Below are positions 14,315 through 21,682 of a DNA stretch of 48,447 nt, piece by piece. Each line of letters opens with the position of its first letter. Within the stretch, counting starts at the first letter, position 1. The DNA comes from Candidatus Rokuibacteriota bacterium. GTDB taxonomy: Bacteria; Methylomirabilota; Methylomirabilia; Rokubacteriales; CSP1-6. Where the stretch lies: contig QHSA01000137.1 in NCBI GenBank assembly GCA_003220315.1, positions 1 to 48,447 on the forward strand, read 5' to 3'. The notes below the pieces were generated by a model. That model ran no database searches and was not told the DNA's origin. It saw only the letters and a list, made by a program, of their open reading frames with translations. The translations under genes were made by a program, and so were the position numbers.

Positions 14315-17300
14315 TCACAAGGCGCCCAGGGCGCTCGTCGGCGCCACCGAAATCGGCGGGAGCAGGCCGGCGCCGTCGAGGGTCACCTCGAAGGCGTCCA
14401 CGACGACGAAGGCGTCACCTGAGGACGTGTTCGCCGTTCCCGTCACCTCGATCACGAGCGTGTGGCTCCCGACTCCGAGCCGCGGGCTCGTGTACATCCC
14501 CAGGGAGGCCGCGGGGCGCGTCGCAGCGAAGGTATCCACGGTGGCGACGCGCGCATCGTCGATCCAGACATGGGCGACGCCGCAGACTTCACACGGGACG
14601 CCGATCCAGCGGACGCCCGTGCCTGTGAAGGTAAAGGTCGCCGTGGCCCCCGCGGCCGAGCCGTATACGGCTCGGTCTCCACTCAGCGCCACGCCCGAGT
14701 CGGCGCTGGTGGTCTCGTTCCAAGCGTCCCTGGGCGCCAGCGTCCCGGCGGTTTCTTCAGAGCGCGCGAGGGTCAGCGTCGGGACCGGCCCGTTGGCGAC
14801 GTTCACTGTCACGGTGGCGGATGTCGTGATGTTGCCCGTGGTGTCGCGGGCGCGCGCTGCGAGGCGGTGGGTTCCGTCAGGGACCGTCCGCGTGTCCCAC
14901 GCGACTTCGTAGGGCTCGGAGGTGTCCTCCGCGCCGAGTGGCTCGCCGTCGAGGAGGAGCTGTACTCCCGCCACGCCGACGGTGTCAGAGGCGCTCGCGG
15001 TGACTGTCACGGTTCCCGAAACCGTGGCGCCGTCGCCGGGTGAGGCGACCTCAGCAGTCGGCGGAGTCGTGTCGCGCACGGTGATGTCGGCGGTATCCGT
15101 TGCGGTCGGGCCCTGCGAGTCGCTCACCGTCAATGTCACCGTGGTGGTGCCGAGGGGAAATGTCACGGTTGCGCGGACGCCGGTCGCCGTGCCGCTCGGC
15201 CACGACCAGGCGAACGTGAGGGAATCGCCGTCGGGATCAGAGGATCGTGACCCGTCGAGGGTGACGACGGCGCCGCCAGCATCGGTGGCTTCAACGACCT
15301 GGTCAGGACCCGCGTCGGCGAGCGGGGCCCGATTCGGCTGCTGCTCCAGGACAAAGACGCCAGCGCCAGTGCCCGCGTACAGGATGGTCGGCGTCATGGG
15401 GTCGATCGCCAGGGCGTAGATGGAGAGATTGGTCAGGCCGGTATTGATGCCGGTCCAGCTCATGCCGCCGTCAGTGCTCTTGAACACGCCGCGGCCCGCA
15501 ATGCCCACATAAATGATGGCAGGGTTCAGAGGATCGATGGCCAGGGCGCGACCCAGGGGCTGGATGCCGAGCCCGTTGTTGGCGGCGCTCCAACTCGCCC
15601 CACCATCGGTGCTCTTGACGACCCCGGTGAGGTTGGGACTGTAGTCGCGCGTGCCCGCGTAGAGAGTGGTTGGAACTTTGGGGTCGACGGCCACCGCGTA
15701 GACTCCCAAGACGGTGAGCCCGGTGCGGCTAAAGCTCGCCCCGCCGTCAATACTCTTGAAGAGCGCATAGTCAGTGCCCGCATAGACCGTGGTGGGGGAT
15801 TGGAGGTCAAAGGCCACAGTCTGAGTACTGACCGGTCCCACGGAGCTCCAACTGCTCCCGCCGTCCGTGCTCCTGAAGAGATTGTCGCCGTTGGTCCCCA
15901 CATACACGGTAGTTGGAGTTTGGGGGTCGACGGCCAGAGCGAGGATACTGCGAATCCTTAGCACGTTGACGGGGCTCCAACTGCTCCCGCCGTCACTGCT
16001 CTTAAAGAGCTTCGTGTAAGTGGAGGCATAGAGCGTGCTGAGGGTCTGGGGGTCGATGGCCATTTCACGAGAAGCGTCGGGAGAAGGCCCAATGTTGACG
16101 GCGCTCCAGCTGCTTCCGCCGTCACTGCTCTTGAAGATGCGGTCACTGGTACCCGCATAGATCGTGCGGGGATCCTGAGGATAGAGGGCCACCGAGGAGA
16201 CCGCGGTTGCGATCAGCCCCGTGTTAACGGGGCTCCACCCGCCCCCGCCGTTGGTGCTCTTGAAGACGCCGCCACCGCTGATTGAAGCGTCGAAGACCCC
16301 GAGACCGCTACCGCTGGTTCCGGCGTAGAGGGTGATGGAAGCCTGAGGATCGATGGCCAGAGCGAGCACACTGGTCGCGCTCAGCCCCACGTTGGCGGCG
16401 CTCCAGCTGCCGCCACCGTCGCTGCTTTTGAAGACGCCGCCGCCGCTGGTTCCGGCGTAGAGGGTGATGGAAGCCTGAGGATCGATGGCCAGAGCGAGCA
16501 CACTGGTCGCGCTCAGCCCCACGTTGGCGGCGCTCCAACTGCCTCCGCCGTCCGTGCTCTTGAAGACGCCGCCGTAGGTGCCCGCATAGAGGGTGGTGGG
16601 GGTCTCGGGGTCGATAGCCAGGGTCTCGACAGTGAGGTTCGTCAGCCCCGTGTTGACAGCGTTCCAGTTAGACCCGCCGTCGGTGCTCTTGAAGACGCCA
16701 GCCCAAGTGCCTGCGTAGAGAGTGGTGGTGGCCTGAGAATCGATGGCCAGGGCGCGGGTATAGCCGGGCCCGGGCCTGATGGCGCTCCAGCTGCTTCCGC
16801 CGTCGGTGCTCTTGAAGACACCCTGGGTGGTGCCCGCGTAGAGGGTGGTGGGGGTCTGGGGGTTGATGGCCATGGCGGCGATTGCGCTGACCCGCACCCC
16901 ATAGGGGTCTATCAGCCCGCTGCTGATGCCGCTCCAGTTGGCCCCGCCGTCGGTGCTCTTGAAAACGCCTCCACCCCAGATCGCCGCGTAGAGGGCGGTG
17001 GGAGTCTGCGGGTCGATGGCGAGGGCGCGCACACTCGTCGCACCCAGCCCCGCGTTGACTGCTCTCCAGTGGGTGCCGCCGTCGATGCTCTTGAAGACGC
17101 CAGCGCTGGTGGTGCCCGCGTAGAGGGTGGTTGGCGTCTGTGGGTCGACGGCCAGCGCGCTGATCGACCCGCCTTCCGGCCCGTTGGTCGTCCACACGTT
17201 GACTCCCGCCTCGGCCCCGTGGAGGCTACCGAACAGTAGGAGCGCTGACAGCAGCAGGGCGGTGCGAATCCTCCGTGCGATCGTCTTCAAATGCGCCCCA

Positions 17301-17317
17301 AACGACATCCGCCTCAT
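14315..17317 (-). CDS. Large secreted Asp-box (BNR/YCF48-like) beta-propeller protein with PKD and Ig-like domains
   Basis: A 1000-residue protein with a signal peptide (residues about 15-37). Residues about 40-655 carry thirteen Asp-box motifs of the form [FV][KR]S-x-[DN]GG-x-[ST]-W/F, spaced about 44-55 residues. They alternate with LAIDPQTPTTLYAGT segments and form one or two sortilin/YCF48-like propellers. Then come a PKD domain (about 665-745, ADAGPDQVVEATDAGG to TADITV) and an Ig-like domain beginning TTPPTAEVASPGDGATV. A C-terminal jelly-roll or carbohydrate-binding-like domain contains two cysteines (CEVC). It is probably extracellular; binding or adhesion is likelier than catalysis. 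Base composition is visibly less G+C-rich than its neighbours, and the repeats are very alike, suggesting recent expansion or transfer. Confidence 0.85.
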   Translation of the reverse strand: MRRMSFGAHLKTIARRIRTALLLSALLLFGSLHGAEAGVNVWTTNGPEGGSISALAVDPQTPTTLYAGTTSAGVFKSIDGGTHWRAVNAGLGATSVRALAIDPQTPTALYAAIWGGGVFKSTDGGANWSGISSGLIDPYGVRVSAIAAMAINPQTPTTLYAGTTQGVFKSTDGGSSWSAIRPGPGYTRALAIDSQATTTLYAGTWAGVFKSTDGGSNWNAVNTGLTNLTVETLAIDPETPTTLYAGTYGGVFKSTDGGGSWSAANVGLSATSVLALAIDPQASITLYAGTSGGGVFKSSDGGGSWSAANVGLSATSVLALAIDPQASITLYAGTSGSGLGVFDASISGGGVFKSTNGGGGWSPVNTGLIATAVSSVALYPQDPRTIYAGTSDRIFKSSDGGSSWSAVNIGPSPDASREMAIDPQTLSTLYASTYTKLFKSSDGGSSWSPVNVLRIRSILALAVDPQTPTTVYVGTNGDNLFRSTDGGSSWSSVGPVSTQTVAFDLQSPTTVYAGTDYALFKSIDGGASFSRTGLTVLGVYAVAVDPKVPTTLYAGTRDYSPNLTGVVKSTDGGASWSAANNGLGIQPLGRALAIDPLNPAIIYVGIAGRGVFKSTDGGMSWTGINTGLTNLSIYALAIDPMTPTILYAGTGAGVFVLEQQPNRAPLADAGPDQVVEATDAGGAVVTLDGSRSSDPDGDSLTFAWSWPSGTATGVRATVTFPLGTTTVTLTVSDSQGPTATDTADITVRDTTPPTAEVASPGDGATVSGTVTVTASASDTVGVAGVQLLLDGEPLGAEDTSEPYEVAWDTRTVPDGTHRLAARARDTTGNITTSATVTVNVANGPVPTLTLARSEETAGTLAPRDAWNETTSADSGVALSGDRAVYGSAAGATATFTFTGTGVRWIGVPCEVCGVAHVWIDDARVATVDTFAATRPAASLGMYTSPRLGVGSHTLVIEVTGTANTSSGDAFVVVDAFEVTLDGAGLLPPISVAPTSALGAL
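16311..16537. repeat. 132-bp tandem duplication inside the propeller gene
   Basis: Bases 16311-16405 are identical to 16443-16537 over 95 bases, an offset of 132 bp, which is exactly 44 codons. Each copy encodes one propeller repeat, and similarity continues beyond with synonymous changes. This is the most recent of the repeat duplications in the gene. Confidence 0.85.
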
Positions 17318-17744
17318 ATGCCGACTCGCCTTCTTGTCATGTGTGCCGGCGCTAATGCGGACGCTTCGTTCGCACGCGCCGTCTTCGCCAACGTGGAGAG
17401 CATAGGCTCCGGAGGAGGGTGAGTAATCGTGGGAATCCCTGGATCGGCGGACCGGTGAATCCCTGACAGCGACAAGGAGGCATCGGGCGAGCCGCCCCCG
17501 ACGACCACGTGATGGCTAGATAAGGTTCAAGCGGTCAGCCCTCGACCGCTTTCGTCCTCGGCGTTACGTTTGCTGCGTCATTGGCCAGCACCTGCCAGAG
17601 GGCGCGGGGATGACGCGAGGCTCCCGGACGAGCCGTGAGGTGGCCACGCCTCGCCAGGTGAACGGAGCGCAGTGCCCGGGAATTCAGTAGGATGTGGAGG
17701 TCACGGAGGGACGCACTGCCCGTGGCGACAGGGGAGGAGCCATC
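17318..17744. other. Intergenic region between divergent genes
   Basis: This 427-base gap separates the minus-strand propeller gene and the plus-strand OsmC gene. It holds a perfect inverted repeat (17529-17551) and a possible -10 (TAGGAT, 17688-17693) for OsmC. No convincing coding frame or RNA gene is seen in it. Confidence 0.5.
17529..17551. repeat. Perfect inverted repeat in a promoter region
   Basis: AAGCGGTC at 17529-17536 pairs with GACCGCTT at 17544-17551 around a 7-base spacer. It is upstream of both flanking genes, so it is not placed as a terminator for either. An operator or an unmapped small RNA end is possible. Confidence 0.45.
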
Positions 17745-18164
17745 GTGAGCAACGCGAAGGTGGAGACGGTGCGGTCATCGAGCAGTGGCACCATCGGGCG
17801 GGCGCAGAGTATGGTGCGCGGCCAACGGCTCGTCCTGGACTCCTCAACCCGGCCTCAGCCGGACGCCCTGACCAACAGTGAGGCGTTCCTGGCCGGCATC
17901 TCCTCCTGCGGGGTCACGCTGATCGAGCAGCACGCGCAGGAGAGGGGCGTGCCGGTCAAGCGCCTGGAGGTTACGATCGAGGGAGTGCGGAGCGCCGCCG
18001 CGCCGAATCGCTTCGAGAGCATCAGCATGCACTTCACCATTGCTGGCGTCGGTCAGGCAGACGCCGAGCGGCTCGTCGAGACCTACCGGGAGCGCTGACC
18101 GCTCTATCGGACGGTCGCGGTCGCGACCACCGTCAAGGTCAACGTCGTCGCCGTCCCGGCCTAG
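17745..18164 (+). CDS. OsmC family thiol peroxidase, candidate selenoprotein (in-frame TGA at 18096)
   Basis: The frame starts at GTG 17745 (GGGGAGGAG about 5 bases upstream) and meets TGA at 18096-18098, codon 118. It then continues in the same frame for 21 codons to TAG 18162-18164. The downstream part (PLYRTVAVATTVKVNVVAV) is a normal OsmC C-terminus. The TGA falls where OsmC proteins have the second redox cysteine in a C-P-[LV] context. The first, Cys55 (GISSCGVTL), is present; spacing of 63 residues resembles E. coli OsmC (Cys59/Cys125). With selenocysteine the protein is 139 residues. A SECIS-like hairpin follows. The role would be organic or hydrogen peroxide reduction in the cytoplasm. 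The alternatives are a Cys-to-stop mutation or a sequencing error; a second such gene at 27103 makes these less likely. Confidence 0.78.
18113..18128 (+). promoter_or_regulatory. Candidate bacterial SECIS element of the OsmC gene
   Basis: GGTCGC (18113-18118) pairs perfectly with GCGACC (18123-18128) around the tetraloop GGTC (18119-18122). The loop starts 20 bases after the TGA, within the 16-37 range of the accepted bacterial SECIS model, and its first two bases are G. The E. coli fdhF minihelix has the same GGUC loop and a stem starting GGU and ending ACC. The bulged U of fdhF is not present here. Confidence 0.65.
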
Positions 18165-18186
18165 ACGCGCCGCCCCGGAGCATCCG

Positions 18187-18591
18187 ATGGAACTGGCACC
18201 CGGGCTCAAGCATTCCCAGTCGGTCAAGGTCACCGGGGACATGACGCCTCAGCATCTGCGCGGCGACCCGATTCGCGTCCTCGCCACGCCGGAGATGGTC
18301 CGGCTCATCGAGCAAACGGCGATCCAGGCGGTGCAGCCGCTCCTCAAGCCCGATCAGACGACGGTCGGCACGCGCGTCGACGTGGCTCACCTCGCCGCTA
18401 CCCCGGAGGGGATGACGGTGACGGTCACGGTCGAGCTGACGGCCGTCGATCGCCGCCGGCTCACGTTCCGCGTCGAGGTCCACGACGAGGTCGAGAAGGT
18501 GAGCGAGGGAACCCACGAGCGCTTCGTCATCGAGGGCGCACAGCGCGGGCCACGGCTCCAGGCGAAGCTCGACGCCTGGCAGAGGCGCTGA
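18187..18591 (+). CDS. FlK-like hotdog thioesterase
   Basis: A 134-residue single hotdog domain close to fluoroacetyl-CoA thioesterase FlK. The three catalytic residues of FlK (Thr42, Glu50, His76) align with Thr34 (VLATPEM), Glu42 (LIEQTA) and His68 (DVAHLAATPEGM), each offset by exactly eight. The block LTFRVEVHDEVEKVSEGTHERFVI also matches. It should hydrolyse a small acyl-CoA. Specificity for fluoroacetyl-CoA cannot be assumed, since most relatives are general detoxifying thioesterases. It begins 22 bases after the OsmC stop and is probably cotranscribed. Confidence 0.85.
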   Translation: MELAPGLKHSQSVKVTGDMTPQHLRGDPIRVLATPEMVRLIEQTAIQAVQPLLKPDQTTVGTRVDVAHLAATPEGMTVTVTVELTAVDRRRLTFRVEVHDEVEKVSEGTHERFVIEGAQRGPRLQAKLDAWQRR

Positions 18592-18802
18592 CGCCGGTCC
18601 TTCAGGCTTCTCTCAGCCCGGGCGGGCCTCACGCGCCGGAAATTAGGCCGATGGCCCGGGCGCGAATGTGTCACACTGAGCGCGTCTGGCCCGGTCGCCG
18701 GTTCCATCGTGGACCCCCTCCTTACCAGACCACGGCTCTGGCGCCCTCTTCCGCGTTCCAGGGAGTGTCACCAACTGCGGAAGATCTGTTCGGAGGTGCG
18801 CG

Positions 18803-19129
18803 ATGGCACAGAAGCTCTTCATCGGAGGCCTGTCTTTCTCGACGTCCAGCGAGCGGTTGCGCGAAGTGTTCGCCCAAGCTGGCGGGGTCGAGTCGGCGAC
18901 GGTCGTCACGGACCGTGAGACGGGCCGTTCGCGCGGGTTCGGCTTCGTCGAGATGGCGACGACCGAGGAGGCCGAGGCCGCGGTCAAGAAGTTCAACGGT
19001 CAAGAGGTGGACGGCCGGACGCTCAAGGTCGAGTTCGCCAAGCCAGCAGGCTCGGGCTCGGGCGGCGAGCGGCGCGGCGGAGGGTATCGGAGCGGCGGCG
19101 GCGGCGGGCGCAGCGGGAGCCGGTGGTAG
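18803..19129 (+). CDS. Glycine-rich RRM RNA-binding protein
   Basis: A 108-residue protein. Residues 1-80 are a single RNA recognition motif with RNP2 (LFIGGL) and RNP1 (RGFGFVEM). The C-terminal tail is Gly/Arg/Ser-rich (GGGYRSGGGGGRSGSRW). This layout is that of the cold-inducible RNA-binding proteins of cyanobacteria and many other bacteria, which bind single-stranded RNA. GGAGGTGCG stands before the ATG. A gene for ribosomal protein S21 follows two genes later, an arrangement seen for rbp genes in cyanobacteria. Confidence 0.9.
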   Translation: MAQKLFIGGLSFSTSSERLREVFAQAGGVESATVVTDRETGRSRGFGFVEMATTEEAEAAVKKFNGQEVDGRTLKVEFAKPAGSGSGGERRGGGYRSGGGGGRSGSRW

Positions 19130-19142
19130 GCGCGAGCCCGAC

Positions 19143-19358
19143 ATGCAAGTCGTCGCGTTCTCGACCCCGACGAATCCCCACTGGCGCTGGCGGATCGTCA
19201 ACTACGCAGGCGAGGTCGTGGAGGAGTCGCACGAGATCTTCCCGACAATCGCCAGCGCGGTCGCGCAGGGCACGAAGCGGCTCGTCCAGATGAACGTTGT
19301 GGACCGCTCGGAGCCGGTGCGCGGCTATCGATCGACCACGCACCTTCGGGGCCGCTGA
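19143..19358 (+). CDS. Conserved small protein of unknown function
   Basis: A 71-residue protein beginning MQVVAFSTPTNPHWRWRIVNYAGEVVEES. It looks like a compact beta-rich domain: a strand, WRWRIVNYAGEVVEES, then a helix (TIASAVAQGTKRLVQMN). I recognise no family. It lies 13 bases after the RRM gene, and its TGA is immediately followed by the GTG of the S21 gene. That tight packing, with a sensible amino-acid composition, supports it as real. Confidence 0.65.
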   Translation: MQVVAFSTPTNPHWRWRIVNYAGEVVEESHEIFPTIASAVAQGTKRLVQMNVVDRSEPVRGYRSTTHLRGR

Positions 19359-19562
19359 GTGAGGATCGAGGTCGTCGACAACCAGATCGAGGCCGCGCTG
19401 AAGGCGCTCAAGAAACAGATGCAGAAAGATGGCCTCTTCCAGGAGATGAAGCGGCGCGCCCACTACGAGAAGCCGTCGGTCAAGCGAAAGCGTAAGCAGG
19501 CGCAGGCACGGAAGAAGCGGCGGCGGGCGCTCCAGCGCGCCCGCCCCTTCGACGAGGACTGA
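19359..19562 (+). CDS. rpsU: 30S ribosomal protein S21
   Basis: A 67-residue basic protein with the S21 pattern: an N-terminal helix (VVDNQIEAALKALKKQMQKDGLFQEMKRRAHYEKPS) and a Lys/Arg-rich tail (VKRKRKQAQARKKRRRALQRARP). S21 sits near the 3' end of 16S rRNA and assists initiation. The GTG start directly abuts the preceding stop, so expression is probably coupled to the upstream gene. Length is normal. Confidence 0.92.
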   Translation: MRIEVVDNQIEAALKALKKQMQKDGLFQEMKRRAHYEKPSVKRKRKQAQARKKRRRALQRARPFDED

Positions 19563-19570
19563 TTCGCCCA

Positions 19571-20089
19571 GTGATCGATCCCCTCGCGCCGGCCGTCGTG
19601 GCCGGCCTGCTGCGGAGCGCCGTGACGACGCTACGCGCCGAGTTGACCGCGCTGCCCGAGCCGGTGCTGACCTACCACCCCGCGCCCGGCGAGTGGTGCG
19701 CTCAGGAGGTCGTCGGGCACCTGATCGAGGCCGAACGGCACGGCTTTGCCGGCCGCATCCGGATCATTCTCGCCGAGGAGACGCCGAGGCTTCAGGCCTG
19801 GGACCAGGACGAGGTCGCACGTGCCCGGCACGACTGCGCGCGAGACGTCAAGACCCTGCTGGACGAGTTGGCGGAGCTGCGGGACGACAGCGTCGCGCTC
19901 GTGACGGGCCTGCGCCGGGACGATCTCCGACGGGCCGGCGAGCATCCGAAAGTGGGGCGTCTCTGCGTGGCCGATCTCCTCCAGGAGTGGGTTCACCACG
20001 ACCGCAACCACCTGCGGCAGATTCTGGCGAACGTGCAGGCCTGGGCCTGGCCCCACATGGGTAACGCGCAGCGGTTCTCGGCCGACTGA
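19571..20089 (+). CDS. DinB-like metal-binding four-helix protein
   Basis: A 172-residue DinB/YfiT-type four-helix bundle. The three metal-type histidines are placed as usual: His in VVGHLIEAERHG and two in the C-terminal WVHHDRNHLRQI. The segment YHPAPGEWCAQEVVGHL is typical (usually PGEWS..EVLGHL). Members include thiol-dependent transferases, and many are uncharacterised. The GTG start is 8 bases after the S21 stop, so it belongs to the same transcript. Confidence 0.85.
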   Translation: MIDPLAPAVVAGLLRSAVTTLRAELTALPEPVLTYHPAPGEWCAQEVVGHLIEAERHGFAGRIRIILAEETPRLQAWDQDEVARARHDCARDVKTLLDELAELRDDSVALVTGLRRDDLRRAGEHPKVGRLCVADLLQEWVHHDRNHLRQILANVQAWAWPHMGNAQRFSAD

Positions 20090-20106
20090 GCGAGGGGCGC
20101 GCGCGC

Positions 20107-20652
20107 GTGATTCGCACCATCGGCCACGGCACGCGGCCCGTCGAGGAGTTGATCGCTCTCCTGCGCGCGCACGACATGGCGCAGCTCGTGGATGTTCGGA
20201 CCATCCCGCGCTCGCGCCGGAACCCCCAGTTCGGCCGCGAGGCGCTCGCCGCGAGCCTCGCCACCGCCGGCATCGCCTATGTCCTCATGCCCGGCCTCGG
20301 GGGCCTTCGGAAGGCGCGCCCGGGATCGGTCAACCTCGGCTGGCGAAACGCGGCCTTCCGCGGGTACGCCGACTATATGGAGACTGCCGAGTTCGCCCGG
20401 AGCCTCGAGGCGCTCGTCGAGCTCGCCCGGCGGCAGCCGACGGCGATCATGTGCGCGGAGACGGTCCCCTGGCGGTGCCACCGGTCGCTGATCGCGGACG
20501 CGCTCACCGCGCGCGGGATCGCGGTTCTCCACATCGTCACGGCCGGACGCGCCGAGCCGCACGAACTCACGCCCTTCGCGGCGCTGGAGGGGACGTGCGT
20601 CACCTACCCGGCTGCGACGCCCGCCGGCCGCGCGGAACGAAGCAATCGATGA
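20107..20652 (+). CDS. DUF488 family protein
   Basis: A 181-residue DUF488 protein. The family marks are IRTIGHGTRPVEELIALL at the N-terminus, VDVRTIPRSRRNPQF, LPGLGG-like MPGLGGLR and CAETVPWRCHRSLIADAL near the C-terminus. The last carries the conserved C-x(6-7)-CHR signature. No function is established; some members occur beside DNA repair genes. GTG is used as the start, 17 bases after the DinB-like stop, so it is the last gene of the RRM-S21-DinB group. Confidence 0.88.
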   Translation: MIRTIGHGTRPVEELIALLRAHDMAQLVDVRTIPRSRRNPQFGREALAASLATAGIAYVLMPGLGGLRKARPGSVNLGWRNAAFRGYADYMETAEFARSLEALVELARRQPTAIMCAETVPWRCHRSLIADALTARGIAVLHIVTAGRAEPHELTPFAALEGTCVTYPAATPAGRAERSNR

Positions 20653-20668
20653 CGAGGGAGGAGCGGCC

Positions 20669-20821
20669 ATGAATCGACCGAGAGGCTCGCGTGAGGAACG
20701 CTCTCGATCCTGTGCCAGCCGGGGGCCCGCGCGGCCCCTGCTGTCACGGGGTGGCCGCCCACTTTCTGGCCATCGGAAAGGAACTGGCCGGACTTCCACC
20801 CTGGTAGAGCGACCGAGCTGA
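20669..20821 (+). CDS. Possible small ORF with strong ribosome binding site
   Basis: ATG 20669 follows GGGAGGAG by 6-7 bases and opens a 50-codon frame (MNRPRGSREERSRSC...) ending at TGA 20821. The Arg/Gly/Ser-rich composition is what a chance frame would give. Only the ribosome binding site supports it. It is the sole candidate in the gap between the DUF488 and REC-PilZ genes. Confidence 0.22.
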   Translation: MNRPRGSREERSRSCASRGPARPLLSRGGRPLSGHRKGTGRTSTLVERPS

Positions 20822-20906
20822 TCGACAAGCCCTGGAAATCGTGTCGGTTTGTCCTGCCTTGCGCGTCGACGACCGCTGGTATTTCTCTTGCTGCACTGAC
20901 GACGGT

Positions 20907-21620
20907 ATGAGGGTCCTGATCGTGGAAGACGATCGGTCGGTAGGCAGCGTCCTGCAGGATTTTCTCCTCGAGCTCGGCCATGAATCAGAGCTGGTACTCT
21001 CCGCGGAAGGCGCGCTCGACCGCCTCGATCAGAACCGCCCCGACCTGATCCTGCTCGACTTCAGGCTCCCCGGTATGAACGGGCTCGACTTCCTCCAGCG
21101 CCCGCGGGTTCGGGACTCCCGCATCCCCGTGATCGTTGTGTCCGGCATCGCGAGCGAGCTCCAGGCCGAGGCGTGCCTGCGGCTCGGTGCGATCGAGTTC
21201 GTCGCCAAGCCGATCGCCTTCGAGCACCTGCAGCGCATCCTCCAGTCCCTCGAGCCGCAGGTGCTCGCCCGCGAGATCGCGACGGCGCGACGCGCCACGG
21301 ACCGGCGGCGCACACCCCGCGCGCGGATCGCGCTGCCCGTGCGAGTCCGCGACGCGCATGGCGGCGAATGGGAGACGACGAGCGTCGATCTCAGCGCTGG
21401 CGGCATCAAGATCCGTTCGGCCGGCGAGGTACATCCGGTGGCCACCGTGGAGCTCTCGTTCGCGCCGCCCGGCGCGGGCGAGCGCTTCGAAGTCGCCTCG
21501 CTCCTCGTCCGAGTCGACGTGGACGGCTACGTCTTCCACTTCGCGAACCTGACTCAGGATCAGCTGGAACGGTTGACGCTCCTCGTCCGTCGGCTCGCCG
21601 CGTCGTCCCGCCTCGAGTAA
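20907..21620 (+). CDS. Response regulator with REC and PilZ domains (paralogue 2)
   Basis: A 237-residue protein with the same layout as 7846-8553. The receiver domain has VEDD, phospho-acceptor Asp in LILLDFRLPGMNG and Lys in VAKPIAF. The PilZ domain has RRRTPR and DLSAGG, the c-di-GMP-binding pair. The C-termini match closely (LVRVDVDGYVFHFANLTQDQLERLTLLVRRL). Roughly half the residues agree by eye. ATG 20907 begins MRVLIVED; no clear Shine-Dalgarno is visible. It lacks a DNA-binding domain and a neighbouring kinase, so it is an orphan regulator, probably linking phosphorelay and c-di-GMP signals. Confidence 0.85.
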   Translation: MRVLIVEDDRSVGSVLQDFLLELGHESELVLSAEGALDRLDQNRPDLILLDFRLPGMNGLDFLQRPRVRDSRIPVIVVSGIASELQAEACLRLGAIEFVAKPIAFEHLQRILQSLEPQVLAREIATARRATDRRRTPRARIALPVRVRDAHGGEWETTSVDLSAGGIKIRSAGEVHPVATVELSFAPPGAGERFEVASLLVRVDVDGYVFHFANLTQDQLERLTLLVRRLAASSRLE

Positions 21621-21644
21621 CTCCCCAGCCAGCGCCTCGAGCCC

Positions 21645-21673
21645 TTGACCGTACGGCGCCGCGGCGATAACTT
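21645..21673 (+). promoter_or_regulatory. Promoter giving a nearly leaderless transcript
   Basis: TTGACC (21645-21650), a 17-bp spacer and TAACTT (21668-21673). The GTG start of the next gene is at 21683, so the predicted transcript begins within a few bases of the start codon. No Shine-Dalgarno is seen before that GTG, which agrees with leaderless initiation. Confidence 0.5.
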
Positions 21674-21682
21674 CGGCGCGAC

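Noticed and set aside
15400-17150. Regular repeats at 15.4-17.1 kb as a CRISPR array
   Set aside because: The repeats are coding, spaced in multiples of three and encode Asp-box propeller motifs; there are no unique spacers between constant repeats.
17694-17744. Upstream in-frame extension of OsmC starting at 17694
   Set aside because: The added 17 residues are not OsmC-like and contain the Shine-Dalgarno of the GTG at 17745.
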